Shown: positions 43,966 through 52,808, counted from the first letter of the stretch. The stretch: 64,000 nt of DNA from Catenulispora rubra (GCF_015356825.1 NZ_JAACYW010000022.1:1-64000); one strand, 5' to 3'. Program-made: numbers and translations. The notes: generated from the letters alone by a model not told the origin.

Positions 43966-46845
43966 TCAGTTGACGGTCGGCGTGCCGTACATGGTCATGT
44001 CCTGGGTGGCCCAGTTCTGGCCCATCACCGGCAGCCAGGTCTCGTCCAGATGGCCGCGCGAGTCGGCGGTGTAGACGCTGGCGGCGGTGCCTCCGCCGGC
44101 GTTCGGGTGCGCCACCGCGATCGGGGTTCGGGACGTGGTCGGGGTCGCGTACAGGTAGCTCATGTCCTGAGTCGCCCAGTTCTGGCCGTAGGCGGTCAGC
44201 CAGGTCTCCCACAGGTGGCCGTTGCCGTCGACGCTGTACACGCTCGCGACGCCGTCATGAAGCAGTGCGGCCGGAACAGTCCCGGCCTTGACCACGGGGG
44301 AACCGTAGATGGTCATGTCCTGCGTGCCCCAGTTCTGACCCATCGCCGGCAACCACGTCTCGTCCAAGTGCCCGTTGCCGTCGACGGTGTACACGCTGGC
44401 CGCGGTACCACCGCTGGCGTTCGGGTGCGCCAACGCGACCGGAGTCCGTGACGTGACTGGCGTCCGGTAGAGGTAGCTCATGTCCTGAGTCGCCCAGTTC
44501 TGGCCATACGCGGTCAGCCACGTCTCCCACAGGTGGCCGTTGCCATCGACGGAGTACACGCTCGCGACACCGTCATGAAGCAGCGCAGCTGGAACAGTCC
44601 CGGCCTTGACCACCGGCGAGCCGTATATGGTCATGTCCTGCGTGCCCCAGTTCTGACCCATCGCCGGCAACCAGGTCTCGTCCAGATGCCCGTTGCCATC
44701 GACGGTGTACACGCTGGCCGCGATACCACCGCTGGCGTTCGGGTGCGCCAACGCGACCGGGGTCCGCGATGTGACCGGCGTTCCGTACAGGTAGGTCATG
44801 TCCTGGGTGGCCCAGTTCTGGCCCAGCGCCGGCAGCCACGTCTCGTGCAGGTGCCCGTTCACGTCGACGGTGTACACACTCGCGACCCCGTCATGGAACA
44901 GCGCGGCCGGAGCGGTACCCGGCTTCACGACAGGCGTGCCGTAGAGGTACGTCATGTCCTGCGTGGCCCAGTTCTGGCCATAGGCGGTCAGCCAGGTCTC
45001 CCACAGGTGACCGTTGCCATCGACGGAGTACACGCTCGTCACCCCGTCGTGCAGCAGCGTCGCGCCGACCGGCTTGTCCGTGCCGGACGCGACCGTGAAG
45101 GCGGCCGAGCCGGTCTTGCTCCCCGCGGAGTTCACGGCGGTCGCCGTCATCGTGTGGGTGCCGCTGGACAGCAGGTTCGCCGGGATGCTCCACGTACCGC
45201 CGCCGGAACTGCTACCGGTGTCCCGGATCGGGTCCAGCGTCCAGGTGTAGTTGTCGCCGCCGGTCAGGTTGCCGGTGCCGCCGACGGCCGCGACGACCGT
45301 GCCGTCGATGGAGTAGCTCAGGCTGTCGAGCTTGTCGTTGGTCCCGTTGGTGAGCGGGGTGACGGTACTGCTGATCGTCGCCGGCCCGGTCAGCGTGCCG
45401 TTGCCCAGGCCGTTGATGGTCACCGAGGTCGGCGCGGACACCGTGGTGCCGCCGTCGGCCGGGTTGTGGAGCCAGTTGATGGTGCCGACCGGGCTGGCCA
45501 TGACCGACTGGACGACCCAGTTGTTGACGGAGATCGTGCCGGTGCCGCCCTCGTTGTAGTTCTCCTCGATGATGCTGATGCTGCCGTTGCCGGAGGAGTT
45601 GACGCTGGAACCGGTCACCACGGCGGTGTGGCCGTTGTGCGACTCCCCCCAGGACAGGGCGGTGGGAGATGTGCCGCTGGTCAGCACGCTGGGGTTCGCA
45701 TCCCAGCTGATGACGTCCCCGGGTCGGGGTGCCTGGCCGCTGGTTCCGTTGAAGATCAGTGAGAACCCGTGCCCTTGGCCGTACGACGTGAAGAAGTCGT
45801 TCGCGGCGGTGCTCCCGTACTCGCCGGGGTTGGAGATGCCGTACCGCGTGACCATGTAGCGGGCGGACAGCTCAGCGCACTCCCATTCGTAGGCCTGGGT
45901 GCCGGGCATGCCCGACGTCACCGGCTCCGAACCACCGCCGCGGTCGGATCTCGTGGGGCCGCAAGCCTCCATGCCCATGAAACTCGCGCCACCGCTCAGA
46001 GCGTGCGGGCTGGTACCGAGGTTCCAGGAAGCGCCGTTGCCGTTGTCGCACAGCCCGCTCCACCACGACGGCGTCGGAAGCGTTCCGCCCAAGGGCACGG
46101 AATTCGGGGACAGCGCCTGGTTCGTCACCGCGTGGCCGGGGGACGCGGGCTTCGTGGGCGTCGGGGTCTTGGACGGCGTGGCCCCGGCCGTCACCTTCAC
46201 AGTGGTGGGCGTCGCCAGCGCGCTGCCGGCCACCGATATCCCGCTGCCGAATCCGGCCGTGGCACCGGCCGAATCCCGGGCCGCCTGAACGATCCACAGC
46301 CGGTTCCCCGCAGCCACGACCCAGCGGGCCGTGACGATGTCGACCTGGTTCTTCCCGTCCGGGGCGTCCGTGCGGTGGGTGAGCGTGCCCGTGACGGTCT
46401 GCCCGAACAACGAGGCGGTCGGCCCGGTCGCAGTGCTCGTCGGGCCGTCGGACTGGTTCAGGAGATCGCGGTACTGCGCGACGGCTCCGGCGCCGGCCAA
46501 CGGCAGCTTCGTCCCGGGCGGAGACGTTCCGTAGGGGACGGCCGTGACCGAGAAGTCGCGGTAGGGCTTGAGCTGCAGCACCGACGCCAGCTGCACCAGG
46601 TCTCCGGGCTTGCTGACCTGGAAGGCGTCGGTCGGCAGCAGCGAGGAGTCGGAGGAGTCGACGGTCAACGGCACGCCGTCGACCGTCGCAGTGCGCTGAT
46701 GGACGGACGCGTGAGCGGCGGCCGTGACGACCGCGGCGTGGCCAGGTACCGCCGCGGCCACCGCCCCCATCGTTCCGACCAGGGCGAACGCGGTGGTGAG
46801 GCTGGCAGCACGGATGGTGCGCCGGCTACGGGAAATCAAGGACAT
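43966..46845 (-). CDS. Secreted CHAP-domain hydrolase with seven-repeat beta-propeller
   Basis: A 959-aa secreted protein. A signal peptide covers residues 1-37. Residues ~45-215 form an unassigned domain, followed by a Thr/Pro/Lys linker. Residues ~255-450 are a CHAP amidase/peptidase domain with catalytic C323 (YEWECAELSARY) and H406 (HNGHTAVV). An Ig-like region follows (~465-590), then seven repeats of 46-52 residues (SVYTVDGNGHLDETWL..GQNW.TQDM) from ~593 to the end. Seven blades suggest a PLL/PHL-type lectin beta-propeller, probably for glycan binding. Expected role: cell-wall peptide or amide hydrolysis at a lectin-selected surface. ATG at 46845 follows AGGAGA and overlaps the previous gene by 20 bp. 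Confidence 0.88.
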   Translation of the reverse strand: MSLISRSRRTIRAASLTTAFALVGTMGAVAAAVPGHAAVVTAAAHASVHQRTATVDGVPLTVDSSDSSLLPTDAFQVSKPGDLVQLASVLQLKPYRDFSVTAVPYGTSPPGTKLPLAGAGAVAQYRDLLNQSDGPTSTATGPTASLFGQTVTGTLTHRTDAPDGKNQVDIVTARWVVAAGNRLWIVQAARDSAGATAGFGSGISVAGSALATPTTVKVTAGATPSKTPTPTKPASPGHAVTNQALSPNSVPLGGTLPTPSWWSGLCDNGNGASWNLGTSPHALSGGASFMGMEACGPTRSDRGGGSEPVTSGMPGTQAYEWECAELSARYMVTRYGISNPGEYGSTAANDFFTSYGQGHGFSLIFNGTSGQAPRPGDVISWDANPSVLTSGTSPTALSWGESHNGHTAVVTGSSVNSSGNGSISIIEENYNEGGTGTISVNNWVVQSVMASPVGTINWLHNPADGGTTVSAPTSVTINGLGNGTLTGPATISSTVTPLTNGTNDKLDSLSYSIDGTVVAAVGGTGNLTGGDNYTWTLDPIRDTGSSSGGGTWSIPANLLSSGTHTMTATAVNSAGSKTGSAAFTVASGTDKPVGATLLHDGVTSVYSVDGNGHLWETWLTAYGQNWATQDMTYLYGTPVVKPGTAPAALFHDGVASVYTVDVNGHLHETWLPALGQNWATQDMTYLYGTPVTSRTPVALAHPNASGGIAASVYTVDGNGHLDETWLPAMGQNWGTQDMTIYGSPVVKAGTVPAALLHDGVASVYSVDGNGHLWETWLTAYGQNWATQDMSYLYRTPVTSRTPVALAHPNASGGTAASVYTVDGNGHLDETWLPAMGQNWGTQDMTIYGSPVVKAGTVPAALLHDGVASVYSVDGNGHLWETWLTAYGQNWATQDMSYLYATPTTSRTPIAVAHPNAGGGTAASVYTADSRGHLDETWLPVMGQNWATQDMTMYGTPTVN
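43969..45069. repeat. Seven in-frame propeller repeats, some nearly identical in DNA
   Basis: Units of ~140-156 bp encode the propeller blades of the CHAP protein. Units 3 and 5, and 4 and 6, are almost identical at base level, which shows recent two-unit duplication or gene conversion inside the gene. Confidence 0.88.
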
Positions 46846-47170
46846 GGCTGTCTCCTGACGGATTCGAGGCAGAACAGGTGACGATGTCGAAGGGAATGGT
46901 CATGACCCAACCGTCGAGTGCGGGTGAGGCTGTGATCGTGCGGTGGCACAGGCATTCGGCCAGTTCGGTCGGCGATGCCGGGCCGGATCGGTAGAACAGG
47001 GCCAGATCGAAGGATCCGGCGGTCGGTCCGTGACGGGCTCTGATGTGTTCGAGCCGGTCGTCGACAGCCGCGTTGGCCCAGAGGATGTCGGCGACCGCTT
47101 CCGGATCGGGGTGCCGATCGGTGACCCCACCGCCGTTCGGCGCGCTGAGCCGGACGAGGACGAGGTCCAT
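46826..47170 (-). CDS. Hypothetical 114-aa protein between secreted peptide and CHAP gene
   Basis: A soluble protein with good codon bias: MDLVLVRLSAPNGGG, DPEAVADILWANAAVDDRLEH, DLALFYRSG, and a C-terminal WVMTIPFDIVTCSAS. It has no signal peptide. I do not recognise the family. Its ATG at 47170 is 11 bases after the stop of the 56-aa peptide gene, and its end overlaps the CHAP gene start by 20 bp, so the three are almost certainly translated from one transcript. Upstream in-frame codons to 47200 overlap the peptide gene and are less likely. Confidence 0.7.
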   Translation of the reverse strand: MDLVLVRLSAPNGGGVTDRHPDPEAVADILWANAAVDDRLEHIRARHGPTAGSFDLALFYRSGPASPTELAECLCHRTITASPALDGWVMTIPFDIVTCSASNPSGDSHVLDFP

Positions 47171-47181
47171 GGCCCTCGGCC

Positions 47182-47352
47182 TCAGCCCCAGCACACGCAC
47201 GCCGCCATGAGGCGGTGCGCCGGCGCCGCGCTCACGTCTGCCTGCGCCGTACCGGTGGTGCCGATCAGCGCGGCGGCTGCGACCAGGGCGACTGAGGCGA
47301 CTAGGGCGTCACGGAAGACGATGCGGATGCGTGCGCGGGCAAAAGGGGGCAT
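47182..47352 (-). CDS. Short secreted peptide precursor (56 aa)
   Basis: This frame encodes MPPFARARIRIVFRDAL, a hydrophobic core VASVALVAAAALIG, and a TAQA-D signal-peptidase site, leaving an 18-residue tail DVSAAPAHRLMAACVCWG. The ATG at 47352 is preceded by GGAAAGG at eight bases. Codon third positions are G/C-rich. The mature peptide would contain a Cys-Val-Cys-Trp-Gly end. It heads the peptide/114-aa/CHAP operon and is divergent from a TrmB/LuxR-type regulator. Function is not known; a secreted signal or a small effector is inferred from the context. Confidence 0.75.
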   Translation of the reverse strand: MPPFARARIRIVFRDALVASVALVAAAALIGTTGTAQADVSAAPAHRLMAACVCWG

Positions 47353-47572
47353 GCCCAAGACCTTTCCAGCACGTCATGGAGGCAGAAAGACACCGCCGAC
47401 GGCCCGAACGTGCCTGGCACTTTCGGGCCACACCTGGCGAGCACCGGGCCGACACCCTTTTGATGAGGTTCAAAACACTTGTCCGCGCCTGGATCAGACT
47501 GCGAATATCAGGATTCGTGCGACGGTACGGCTCTCGCTGAGCGACAGAGCGAGCAGGGCAGGAGGATCGCGG

Positions 47573-48586
47573 ATGTTGGTGTCGCTGGGTCTGGAACCGA
47601 CGGCGGAGAAGGTCTACCGGGCCCTTCTGGCCTTCCCCGACTTCGGTGTCACCGACTTGTCGAGGCATCTGCTGGTCTCCGGGGACCAGGTCCGGGAGGC
47701 CCTGGACACGCTGGCCGACCTGGCGCTGCTGCGCAGTTCCCGCGAGGATCCCGGGCTTCGCGTCCCGGTCTCACTGAAGCGGGCCATGGCCATCCTGCTG
47801 GAGCGTCAGCAGGCTGACATAACCGCCCGGCAGGCCGCGATCGCCGCCGGACGGCAGGCGATCACCGACCTCGTCGCGGACGGCGCAGGTCCCGCGGGAT
47901 CGTCCGACGCGCAGGTGGAACACGTGCTGGGTCTGGACGCGATCCAGGCGCGGCTGGAAGAACTGGCCACCTCGGCCGCGACCGAGGTGATGGCGGTCGT
48001 CCCCGGAGGGCCGCAGTCCGCCGAGATCCTGACCGCGGCCCGGCCGCTCGACGAATCGCTCGCCACCCGGGGCGTCCTGCTGCGCAGCGTCTACCAGGAC
48101 AGCATGCGGGCCGACCGCACCACCGTGGCCTACGCCCGCTGGCTGACAGGGTTGGGACACGCCGTCCGCACCGCTCCCGTGGTCCCGCCCCGCATGCTCC
48201 TGTTCGACCGCGCGGTGGCGGTCGTCGCGGCCGATCCCGACGCCCCCGCCGCCGGGATCGCGGTCCTGCGCGAAGCCGGCGTCCTGGCCAGCCTCGTCGC
48301 CCTTTTCGAGCAGACGTGGGACGCCGCCGCCGGCCTCGACGCGGTGGCCGGGCCGGACGACGCGCAGGAGGACGCACCGGACGACGCGCGGCAGGCCATC
48401 ACCGCCATCGAACGCCAACTGCTGAAGATGCTGGGCACGGGCATGACGGACGAAGCCGCGGCCAAACGGCTCGGCGTCTCGTTGCGCACCGTCAAGCGCC
48501 GCATGGAAGACCTGATGGGCCGGCTCGATGCCGGCAGCCGTTTCCAGGCCGGGCTCAAGGCCGGGCAGCGTGGCTGGTTGTCATAG
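47573..48586 (+). CDS. TrmB-like/LuxR-type transcriptional regulator
   Basis: A 337-aa protein. Residues 1-60 are a TrmB-like winged helix (LGLEPTAEKVYRALLAFPDFGVTDLSRHLLV). A helical stretch (ADITARQAAIAAGRQAI) leads to a phospholipase D-like fold typical of this family (~115-250). A C-terminal LuxR-type helix-turn-helix lies at ~290-325 (DEAAAKRLGVSLRTVKRRMEDLMGRL). ATG at 47573 follows GGAGGAT at good spacing; the open frame upstream to 46943 is antisense to other genes. The region between it and the peptide gene (47353-47572) is a shared divergent promoter. Likely regulates the peptide/CHAP operon. Confidence 0.85.
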   Translation: MLVSLGLEPTAEKVYRALLAFPDFGVTDLSRHLLVSGDQVREALDTLADLALLRSSREDPGLRVPVSLKRAMAILLERQQADITARQAAIAAGRQAITDLVADGAGPAGSSDAQVEHVLGLDAIQARLEELATSAATEVMAVVPGGPQSAEILTAARPLDESLATRGVLLRSVYQDSMRADRTTVAYARWLTGLGHAVRTAPVVPPRMLLFDRAVAVVAADPDAPAAGIAVLREAGVLASLVALFEQTWDAAAGLDAVAGPDDAQEDAPDDARQAITAIERQLLKMLGTGMTDEAAAKRLGVSLRTVKRRMEDLMGRLDAGSRFQAGLKAGQRGWLS

Positions 48587-48592
48587 GAGGCA

Positions 48593-48724
48593 TCACCGTT
48601 GTCGTGCGTCACGTCGAGCGCGACCGCGGGCAGCGGAAGACTGCATTCTCGCCGCCTTCACCGATCCACCGATGACCAACACGGTGGCTCCCACCAGGAG
48701 CAGCAGCATCAGGACGGTCGCCAT
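48593..48724 (-). CDS. Tiny single-helix membrane protein (43 aa)
   Basis: MATVLMLLLLVGATVLVIGG forms one membrane helix; the tail SVKAARMQ..ARGRARRDARQR is strongly basic and should be cytoplasmic. A perfect AAGGAGGT ribosome site lies seven bases before the ATG at 48724. It is convergent with the regulator gene, whose stop is six bases away. No family recognised. Confidence 0.75.
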   Translation of the reverse strand: MATVLMLLLLVGATVLVIGGSVKAARMQSSAARGRARRDARQR

Positions 48725-48810
48725 CGTCGTACCTCCTTCGGATCCGCGGCCTCATACCCGGATGAGAGGCTTCAAACTGCCGACGAACGACACACGACGA
48801 AAGGCGCGTC

Positions 48811-49839
48811 ATGAGGTCACCCCGGATCATGGTCCTCGGCGATTCGCTCGCCAGCGGGATGCACGACGACTACACCTGGCGTTGGCAGCTGGCGCAGCAC
48901 TTCCGGCGCACTGGTACGCCCGCTGAGTTCGTGGGCCCGTACACGGGGACGTTCTCGATGTACGACGATCCCGTCCTCCTGGCGCTCGTGGAGGGGAAGC
49001 CGATCCCGACCGGGCCCGACGTGCAGAACCCGATGACCGGCTCCTACCGCGAGGGGCGCTTCGAGGGCGGCCACTGCGCCCGGCCGGGATGGACCGCGCA
49101 CGCCGCGAAAGCGTCGGTCCGCGAGCACGTCGCCGCCGAACGCCCGGACTTCCTGCTGGTCCAGCTCGGGTTCAACGACCTCGCGACCGTGGGGCCGCCC
49201 GAACAGGCCCTGCGGGACCTGACCGCCGTGGTGTCCGAGGCCCGCTCGGCCGCATCGGCGTTGGTCGTGCTGGCGGCTTCCATAGCCGGCACCACGACCT
49301 GGGGCAACGCGTGGTTCCGGGACACCATCCGGGACTACAACGCCAAGCTCCCCTCGGTCCTGGCCGCGCTCTCGACTGACGTCTCCCCCGTCGCCCTGGT
49401 GGACGTGCACTCCGACTTCGACCCCGACGCCGACACCTACGACGGCATCCATCCGAACCCGTCCGGCGAGCTGGCCATGGCCAGGAGCTTCGCGGACGCG
49501 TTGCTGCGCTTCGGGGTCGGCCGCGTTCCGCTGCGACTGCCGCCCACGCGGCCGCCTGAGCTCCCGCTGGCCGAACCGACGATCGCCGCGACGCGCGCCC
49601 GGGACGCGAGCATCCGGCTCACGTGGAATCGGGTCCGGGGCGCCTCCGCCTACCGGGTCGCGCTCCGCGACGTCACGCTCGGTGAGCCGCGCCGGGTGGG
49701 GCCGATCCCGGTGCTGGGCGACCGCTGGCTGGCCCAGGGGTTGACCGCCGGCCACCTCTACGAATTCGATGTCACCTCGGCGCGCGGCGAAAGGCTCGGA
49801 CCGCGTTCGAAGCTGCTGCGGCTGAGCGCCGGTCTCTGA
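48811..49839 (+). CDS. SGNH/GDSL-type hydrolase with C-terminal fibronectin-like domain
   Basis: A 342-aa protein. Block I is VLGDSLASG (nucleophilic Ser), block III QLGFNDL (oxyanion Asn) and block V DGIHPN (catalytic Asp-x-x-His). The C-terminal ~85 residues (PTIAATRARDASIRLTWNRVRGASAYRVALRDV) read like a fibronectin type III fold. No signal peptide is visible, unusual for an esterase with such a domain. Substrate may be an acyl or acetyl ester. ATG at 48811 follows GAAAGG. The product is alone on its transcript. Confidence 0.85.
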   Translation: MRSPRIMVLGDSLASGMHDDYTWRWQLAQHFRRTGTPAEFVGPYTGTFSMYDDPVLLALVEGKPIPTGPDVQNPMTGSYREGRFEGGHCARPGWTAHAAKASVREHVAAERPDFLLVQLGFNDLATVGPPEQALRDLTAVVSEARSAASALVVLAASIAGTTTWGNAWFRDTIRDYNAKLPSVLAALSTDVSPVALVDVHSDFDPDADTYDGIHPNPSGELAMARSFADALLRFGVGRVPLRLPPTRPPELPLAEPTIAATRARDASIRLTWNRVRGASAYRVALRDVTLGEPRRVGPIPVLGDRWLAQGLTAGHLYEFDVTSARGERLGPRSKLLRLSAGL

Positions 49840-49876
49840 CGGCCGGACCTTCTGGCGGCTCACACAGGTTCCCGCC

Positions 49877-49908
49877 GGCACTCGGCACTCGGCACTCGGC
49901 ACTCGGCA
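49877..49908. repeat. GGCACTC tandem repeat, about 4.6 copies
   Basis: A 7-bp unit in perfect tandem, 40 bp after the SGNH gene stop. Such repeats are prone to slippage; no other role seen. Confidence 0.85.
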
Positions 49909-49947
49909 AGGCTCGCCGCGATCTCCCCCGGTTTACCTTCCCGCGTC

Positions 49948-50091
49948 CCGGACAGCAGGAGGCCGACAGCCTCCGACGACCGGCTGTCCGGCACCCGCGC
50001 GCGCCGAACCCACTCCGGTTCGGTCCGATAAACCCTCCCGCCGGATCAGTACCTTGTGACAGAGGCGGTCAAAAGCCGTGAAACGACCGCC
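49948..50091 (+). other. Structured leader with three hairpins before the kimA-like gene
   Basis: Hairpin 1: CCGGACAGC/GCTGTCCGG with inner GGAGGC/GCCTCC (49948-49991). Hairpin 2: CCGAACC-cactcc-GGTTCGG (50004-50023). Hairpin 3: GGCGGTC/GACCGCC (50064-50091). The first could terminate the upstream gene. Together they may form a cis-regulatory leader. I do not see the conserved core of the ydaO c-di-AMP riboswitch, which controls kimA in Bacillus. Confidence 0.45.
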
Positions 50092-50117
50092 GTGAGCCTC
50101 GACAGCAGGGATCCGCC

Positions 50118-51935
50118 ATGGGATATGGGACAGCGCCGAAGAAGGTCGTGCCACGTGTCCCGCTCCGGCACGGTGAGGGCAAGAAGGATCATCTGACGAG
50201 CTTCGGCGGCCTGGCCGCGCTGTCCCTGGACGCGCTGAGCTCGGTGGCGTACGGCCCGGAGGCGATCGTGCTGGTCCTGGCGGCCGCCGGGACCTCGGCG
50301 CTGCGCCTGACGCTGCCGATCACGCTGGCCATCGCCGGGCTGCTGGTGGTGCTGGTGGTCTCCTACTGCCAGGTCATCGCGGTGCACCCGGACGGCGGCG
50401 GCGCCTACGCGGTCGGCAAGAAGGATCTCGGCGGCACCGTCAGCCTGCTGGCCGCGGCGAGCCTGGTGGTCGACTACGTCCTGACCGTCGCGGTCAGCCT
50501 GGCCGCCGGCGCGGCGAGCCTGGCCTCGGTGTTCCCGTCGCTGGCGAGCCACGTCCTCGGGCTGTCGCTGACCGGGCTCGTCGTGATCGCCGGCATCAAC
50601 CTGTGGGGCATCGCCGAGAGCGCCCGGGCCTTCATGCTGCCGATGCTGCTGTTCCTCGGCGCGGTCTTCGCCGTCATCGGCATCGGCCTGGGCCGCTCGC
50701 ACCCGGCCGCGGTCGTGGGGACCGCGATGCCGGTCCACGCCGCCGAGGCGGTGAGCGTGCTGTTGGTCCTGAAGGCCTTCGCCGCCGGCTGCTCGGCCCT
50801 GACCGGGATCGAGGCCATCGCCAACGGCGTGCCGACCTTCCGCGAACCGCGCGCCAGGAACGCCCAGCGCACCGAGCTGATGCTCGGCGCGCTGCTGGGC
50901 ACCATGCTGATCGGGCTGTCGATCCTCATCCACCGGCAGCACGTGGCACCGCGCGGCGGCGTCACGGTGCTGGCGCAGCTCGCCGCGGGGTCGTTCGGCA
51001 CCGGCTGGGCCTACTACGCCACCAACATCATCGTCACGCTGATCCTGGCGCTGGCCGCGAACACCAGCTTCGGCGGGCTGCCGGTGCTGATGAGCCTGCT
51101 GTCCCGGGACAACCGCCTGCCCCACCTGTTCGGCCTGCGCGCCGAACGCCCGGTGTACCGGTACGGCGTCGTCGCGCTGGCGCTGCTGGCCGGGCTGCTG
51201 CTGATCGTCGTGCACGCGGCCACCGACCGGCTGATCCCGCTGTACGCGATCGGGGTGTTCATCGGCTTCACGATCAGCCAGACCGGCCTGGTCCGGCACT
51301 GGTTCGGCGAGCGTCCGCCGCGCTGGTGGCTGCGCGTCATGCTCAACGGCACCGGGGCGACCCTGACCGCGCTGGCCGCCGCCGTGTTCGTCGCGACGAA
51401 GTTCACGGAGGGGGCCTGGGTCGTGGTGATCACCGTGCCGGCGCTGATGCTGCTGTTCGCCCGGATCGAGAGCTACTACACGGCGGTCGGCCACGAACTC
51501 GACCTGACCGGAACTCCGCCGCCGCTCACGCCGACGCCCACTCTGGTGATCGTCCCGGTCGGCAGTGTCAGCAAGCTGACCGAGCACGCGCTGTCCGCCG
51601 CCGTCTCGCTGGCCGACGACGTCGTCGCGGTCAGCGTCTGGCCGGACCCCGACCAGTGCAAGGAGTTCCGCGCCGCGTGGGACCGGTGGGATCCCGGCGT
51701 CCGGCTCGAGACGCTGGTGAGCCCGCACCGGTCGCTGGTCCACCCGATGGTCGGATACGTGCGCGACGCTGCGAAGGGCGGTCGGCAGATCGCCGTGCTC
51801 ATCGTCGAGGTCCAGCCGCGCCGATGGCGGTACCGCATCCTGCAGAACCAGCGCGGCCTGCTGTTGGCGACGGTCTTGCGGGCCAGTACCGACGTCGTCA
51901 TCTGCACGATCCCCTACCGGCTCACCTCGCGGTAG
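50118..51935 (+). CDS. kimA: KimA-type potassium/APC superfamily transporter
   Basis: A 605-aa protein, the same length as Bacillus subtilis KimA (YdaO), a high-affinity K+/H+ importer of the APC superfamily. Matching signatures run the whole length: LSLDALSSVAYGPEAI, HPDGGGAY, VVDYVLTVAVS, LKAFAAGCSALTGIEAIAN, LAANTSFGGLP, LIPLYAIGVFIGFTISQTG and FARIESYYTAVGHEL. About 12 membrane helices are followed by a ~150-residue cytoplasmic C-terminal domain. Residues equivalent to the K+-coordinating Asp/Tyr sites are present. First gene of an operon with a patatin lipase and an acyltransferase (gaps 13 and 2 bp). ATG at 50118; ribosome site CAGGGA. Confidence 0.85.
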   Translation: MGYGTAPKKVVPRVPLRHGEGKKDHLTSFGGLAALSLDALSSVAYGPEAIVLVLAAAGTSALRLTLPITLAIAGLLVVLVVSYCQVIAVHPDGGGAYAVGKKDLGGTVSLLAAASLVVDYVLTVAVSLAAGAASLASVFPSLASHVLGLSLTGLVVIAGINLWGIAESARAFMLPMLLFLGAVFAVIGIGLGRSHPAAVVGTAMPVHAAEAVSVLLVLKAFAAGCSALTGIEAIANGVPTFREPRARNAQRTELMLGALLGTMLIGLSILIHRQHVAPRGGVTVLAQLAAGSFGTGWAYYATNIIVTLILALAANTSFGGLPVLMSLLSRDNRLPHLFGLRAERPVYRYGVVALALLAGLLLIVVHAATDRLIPLYAIGVFIGFTISQTGLVRHWFGERPPRWWLRVMLNGTGATLTALAAAVFVATKFTEGAWVVVITVPALMLLFARIESYYTAVGHELDLTGTPPPLTPTPTLVIVPVGSVSKLTEHALSAAVSLADDVVAVSVWPDPDQCKEFRAAWDRWDPGVRLETLVSPHRSLVHPMVGYVRDAAKGGRQIAVLIVEVQPRRWRYRILQNQRGLLLATVLRASTDVVICTIPYRLTSR

Positions 51936-51948
51936 GGACGAAAGGAGC

Positions 51949-52806
51949 GTGAGTCCCACGACGGACAGCACTGTTGGAACCGGGCGGACCATCTTCGTCC
52001 TCGGCGGCGGCGGACACCGGGGCGCGTACGAGGTCGGCATGCTCCGGGCCTTGCTGGAAGCCGGAATCAAACCCGACGCGATCGTCGGGGCGTCGGTGGG
52101 AGCGATCAACGGCGCGGTGTTGGCCGCTGATCCCTCTGAAGTAGCCGTGGCGCGCCTAGAGGAACTTTGGTCCGGGCTCGGCAAGAACGGGGTCTTCGAG
52201 GGTTCCCTGACGACGCGGCTCGGCACGGCACTGCGCAGCCGGACGCACCTGTTCACCAACGAACCGCTGCGTCGGCGGCTGGAATCCGACCTGCCGGTTC
52301 GGTTGATCGAGGACTTGGCGGTGCCCTTCCAGTGCGTGGCCGCCTCCATCGAGCGGGCCGCAGAGCACTGGTTCACCCGCGGTCCGATCGCCGACGCTGT
52401 CCTGGCCTCCTGTGCGGTCCCCGGGCTGCTGCCGCCGATGCCGGTGGACGGCGAGCACTACCTGGACGGCGGGATCGTGAACAGCGTGCCGGTCGGGCGG
52501 GCCCTCGCGCTCGGGGCCACGACGGTCTACGTCCTGCAGGTGGGACACCTGGAACGGCCGCTGACGGCGCCGAGCCGGCCCTGGGAGGTGGCGGCGGTGG
52601 CGTTCGAGGTCGCGCGGCGGCACCGGTTCACCCGGGACCTGGCCGAGGTGCCCGATGACGTCGCGATCCACGTGCTGCCCACCGGCAACGCCGCGTCCGA
52701 CGGCGACGGATGGTCGAAGTACGTGCGGTTCCGCGACTTCAGCCGCACGCGGGCCCGGATCGAGCAGTCGTACCACGCGTCGGCCGCTTATCTGGCCGGG
52801 AGGTAG
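51949..52806 (+). CDS. Patatin-like phospholipase
   Basis: A 285-aa cytoplasmic or membrane-associated serine hydrolase. The oxyanion loop is GGGGHRGAYEVG, the nucleophile S49 sits in VGASVGAING (GxSxG), and the catalytic Asp is in YLDGGIVNSVP (DGG), so the Ser-Asp dyad of bacterial patatins is complete. It should release fatty acids from phospholipids or glycolipids. GTG at 51949 follows GAAAGGAGC. It stands between the KimA-like transporter and a lysophospholipid-type acyltransferase, which suggests a deacylation-reacylation pair. Confidence 0.9.
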   Translation: MSPTTDSTVGTGRTIFVLGGGGHRGAYEVGMLRALLEAGIKPDAIVGASVGAINGAVLAADPSEVAVARLEELWSGLGKNGVFEGSLTTRLGTALRSRTHLFTNEPLRRRLESDLPVRLIEDLAVPFQCVAASIERAAEHWFTRGPIADAVLASCAVPGLLPPMPVDGEHYLDGGIVNSVPVGRALALGATTVYVLQVGHLERPLTAPSRPWEVAAVAFEVARRHRFTRDLAEVPDDVAIHVLPTGNAASDGDGWSKYVRFRDFSRTRARIEQSYHASAAYLAGR

Positions 52807-52808
52807 TG

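Noticed and set aside
46943-47572. N-terminal extension of the TrmB/LuxR regulator
   Set aside because: The frame is open but antisense to the peptide and 114-aa genes; GGAGGAT and ATG at 47573 fit the family start.
49948-50091. ydaO-type c-di-AMP riboswitch before the kimA-like gene
   Set aside because: Hairpins are present, but the conserved riboswitch core segments are not recognised.
50046-52376. 776-codon minus-strand frame under the kimA-like and patatin genes
   Set aside because: Low-complexity His/Arg/Gln/Asp-rich antisense shadow of genuine genes.
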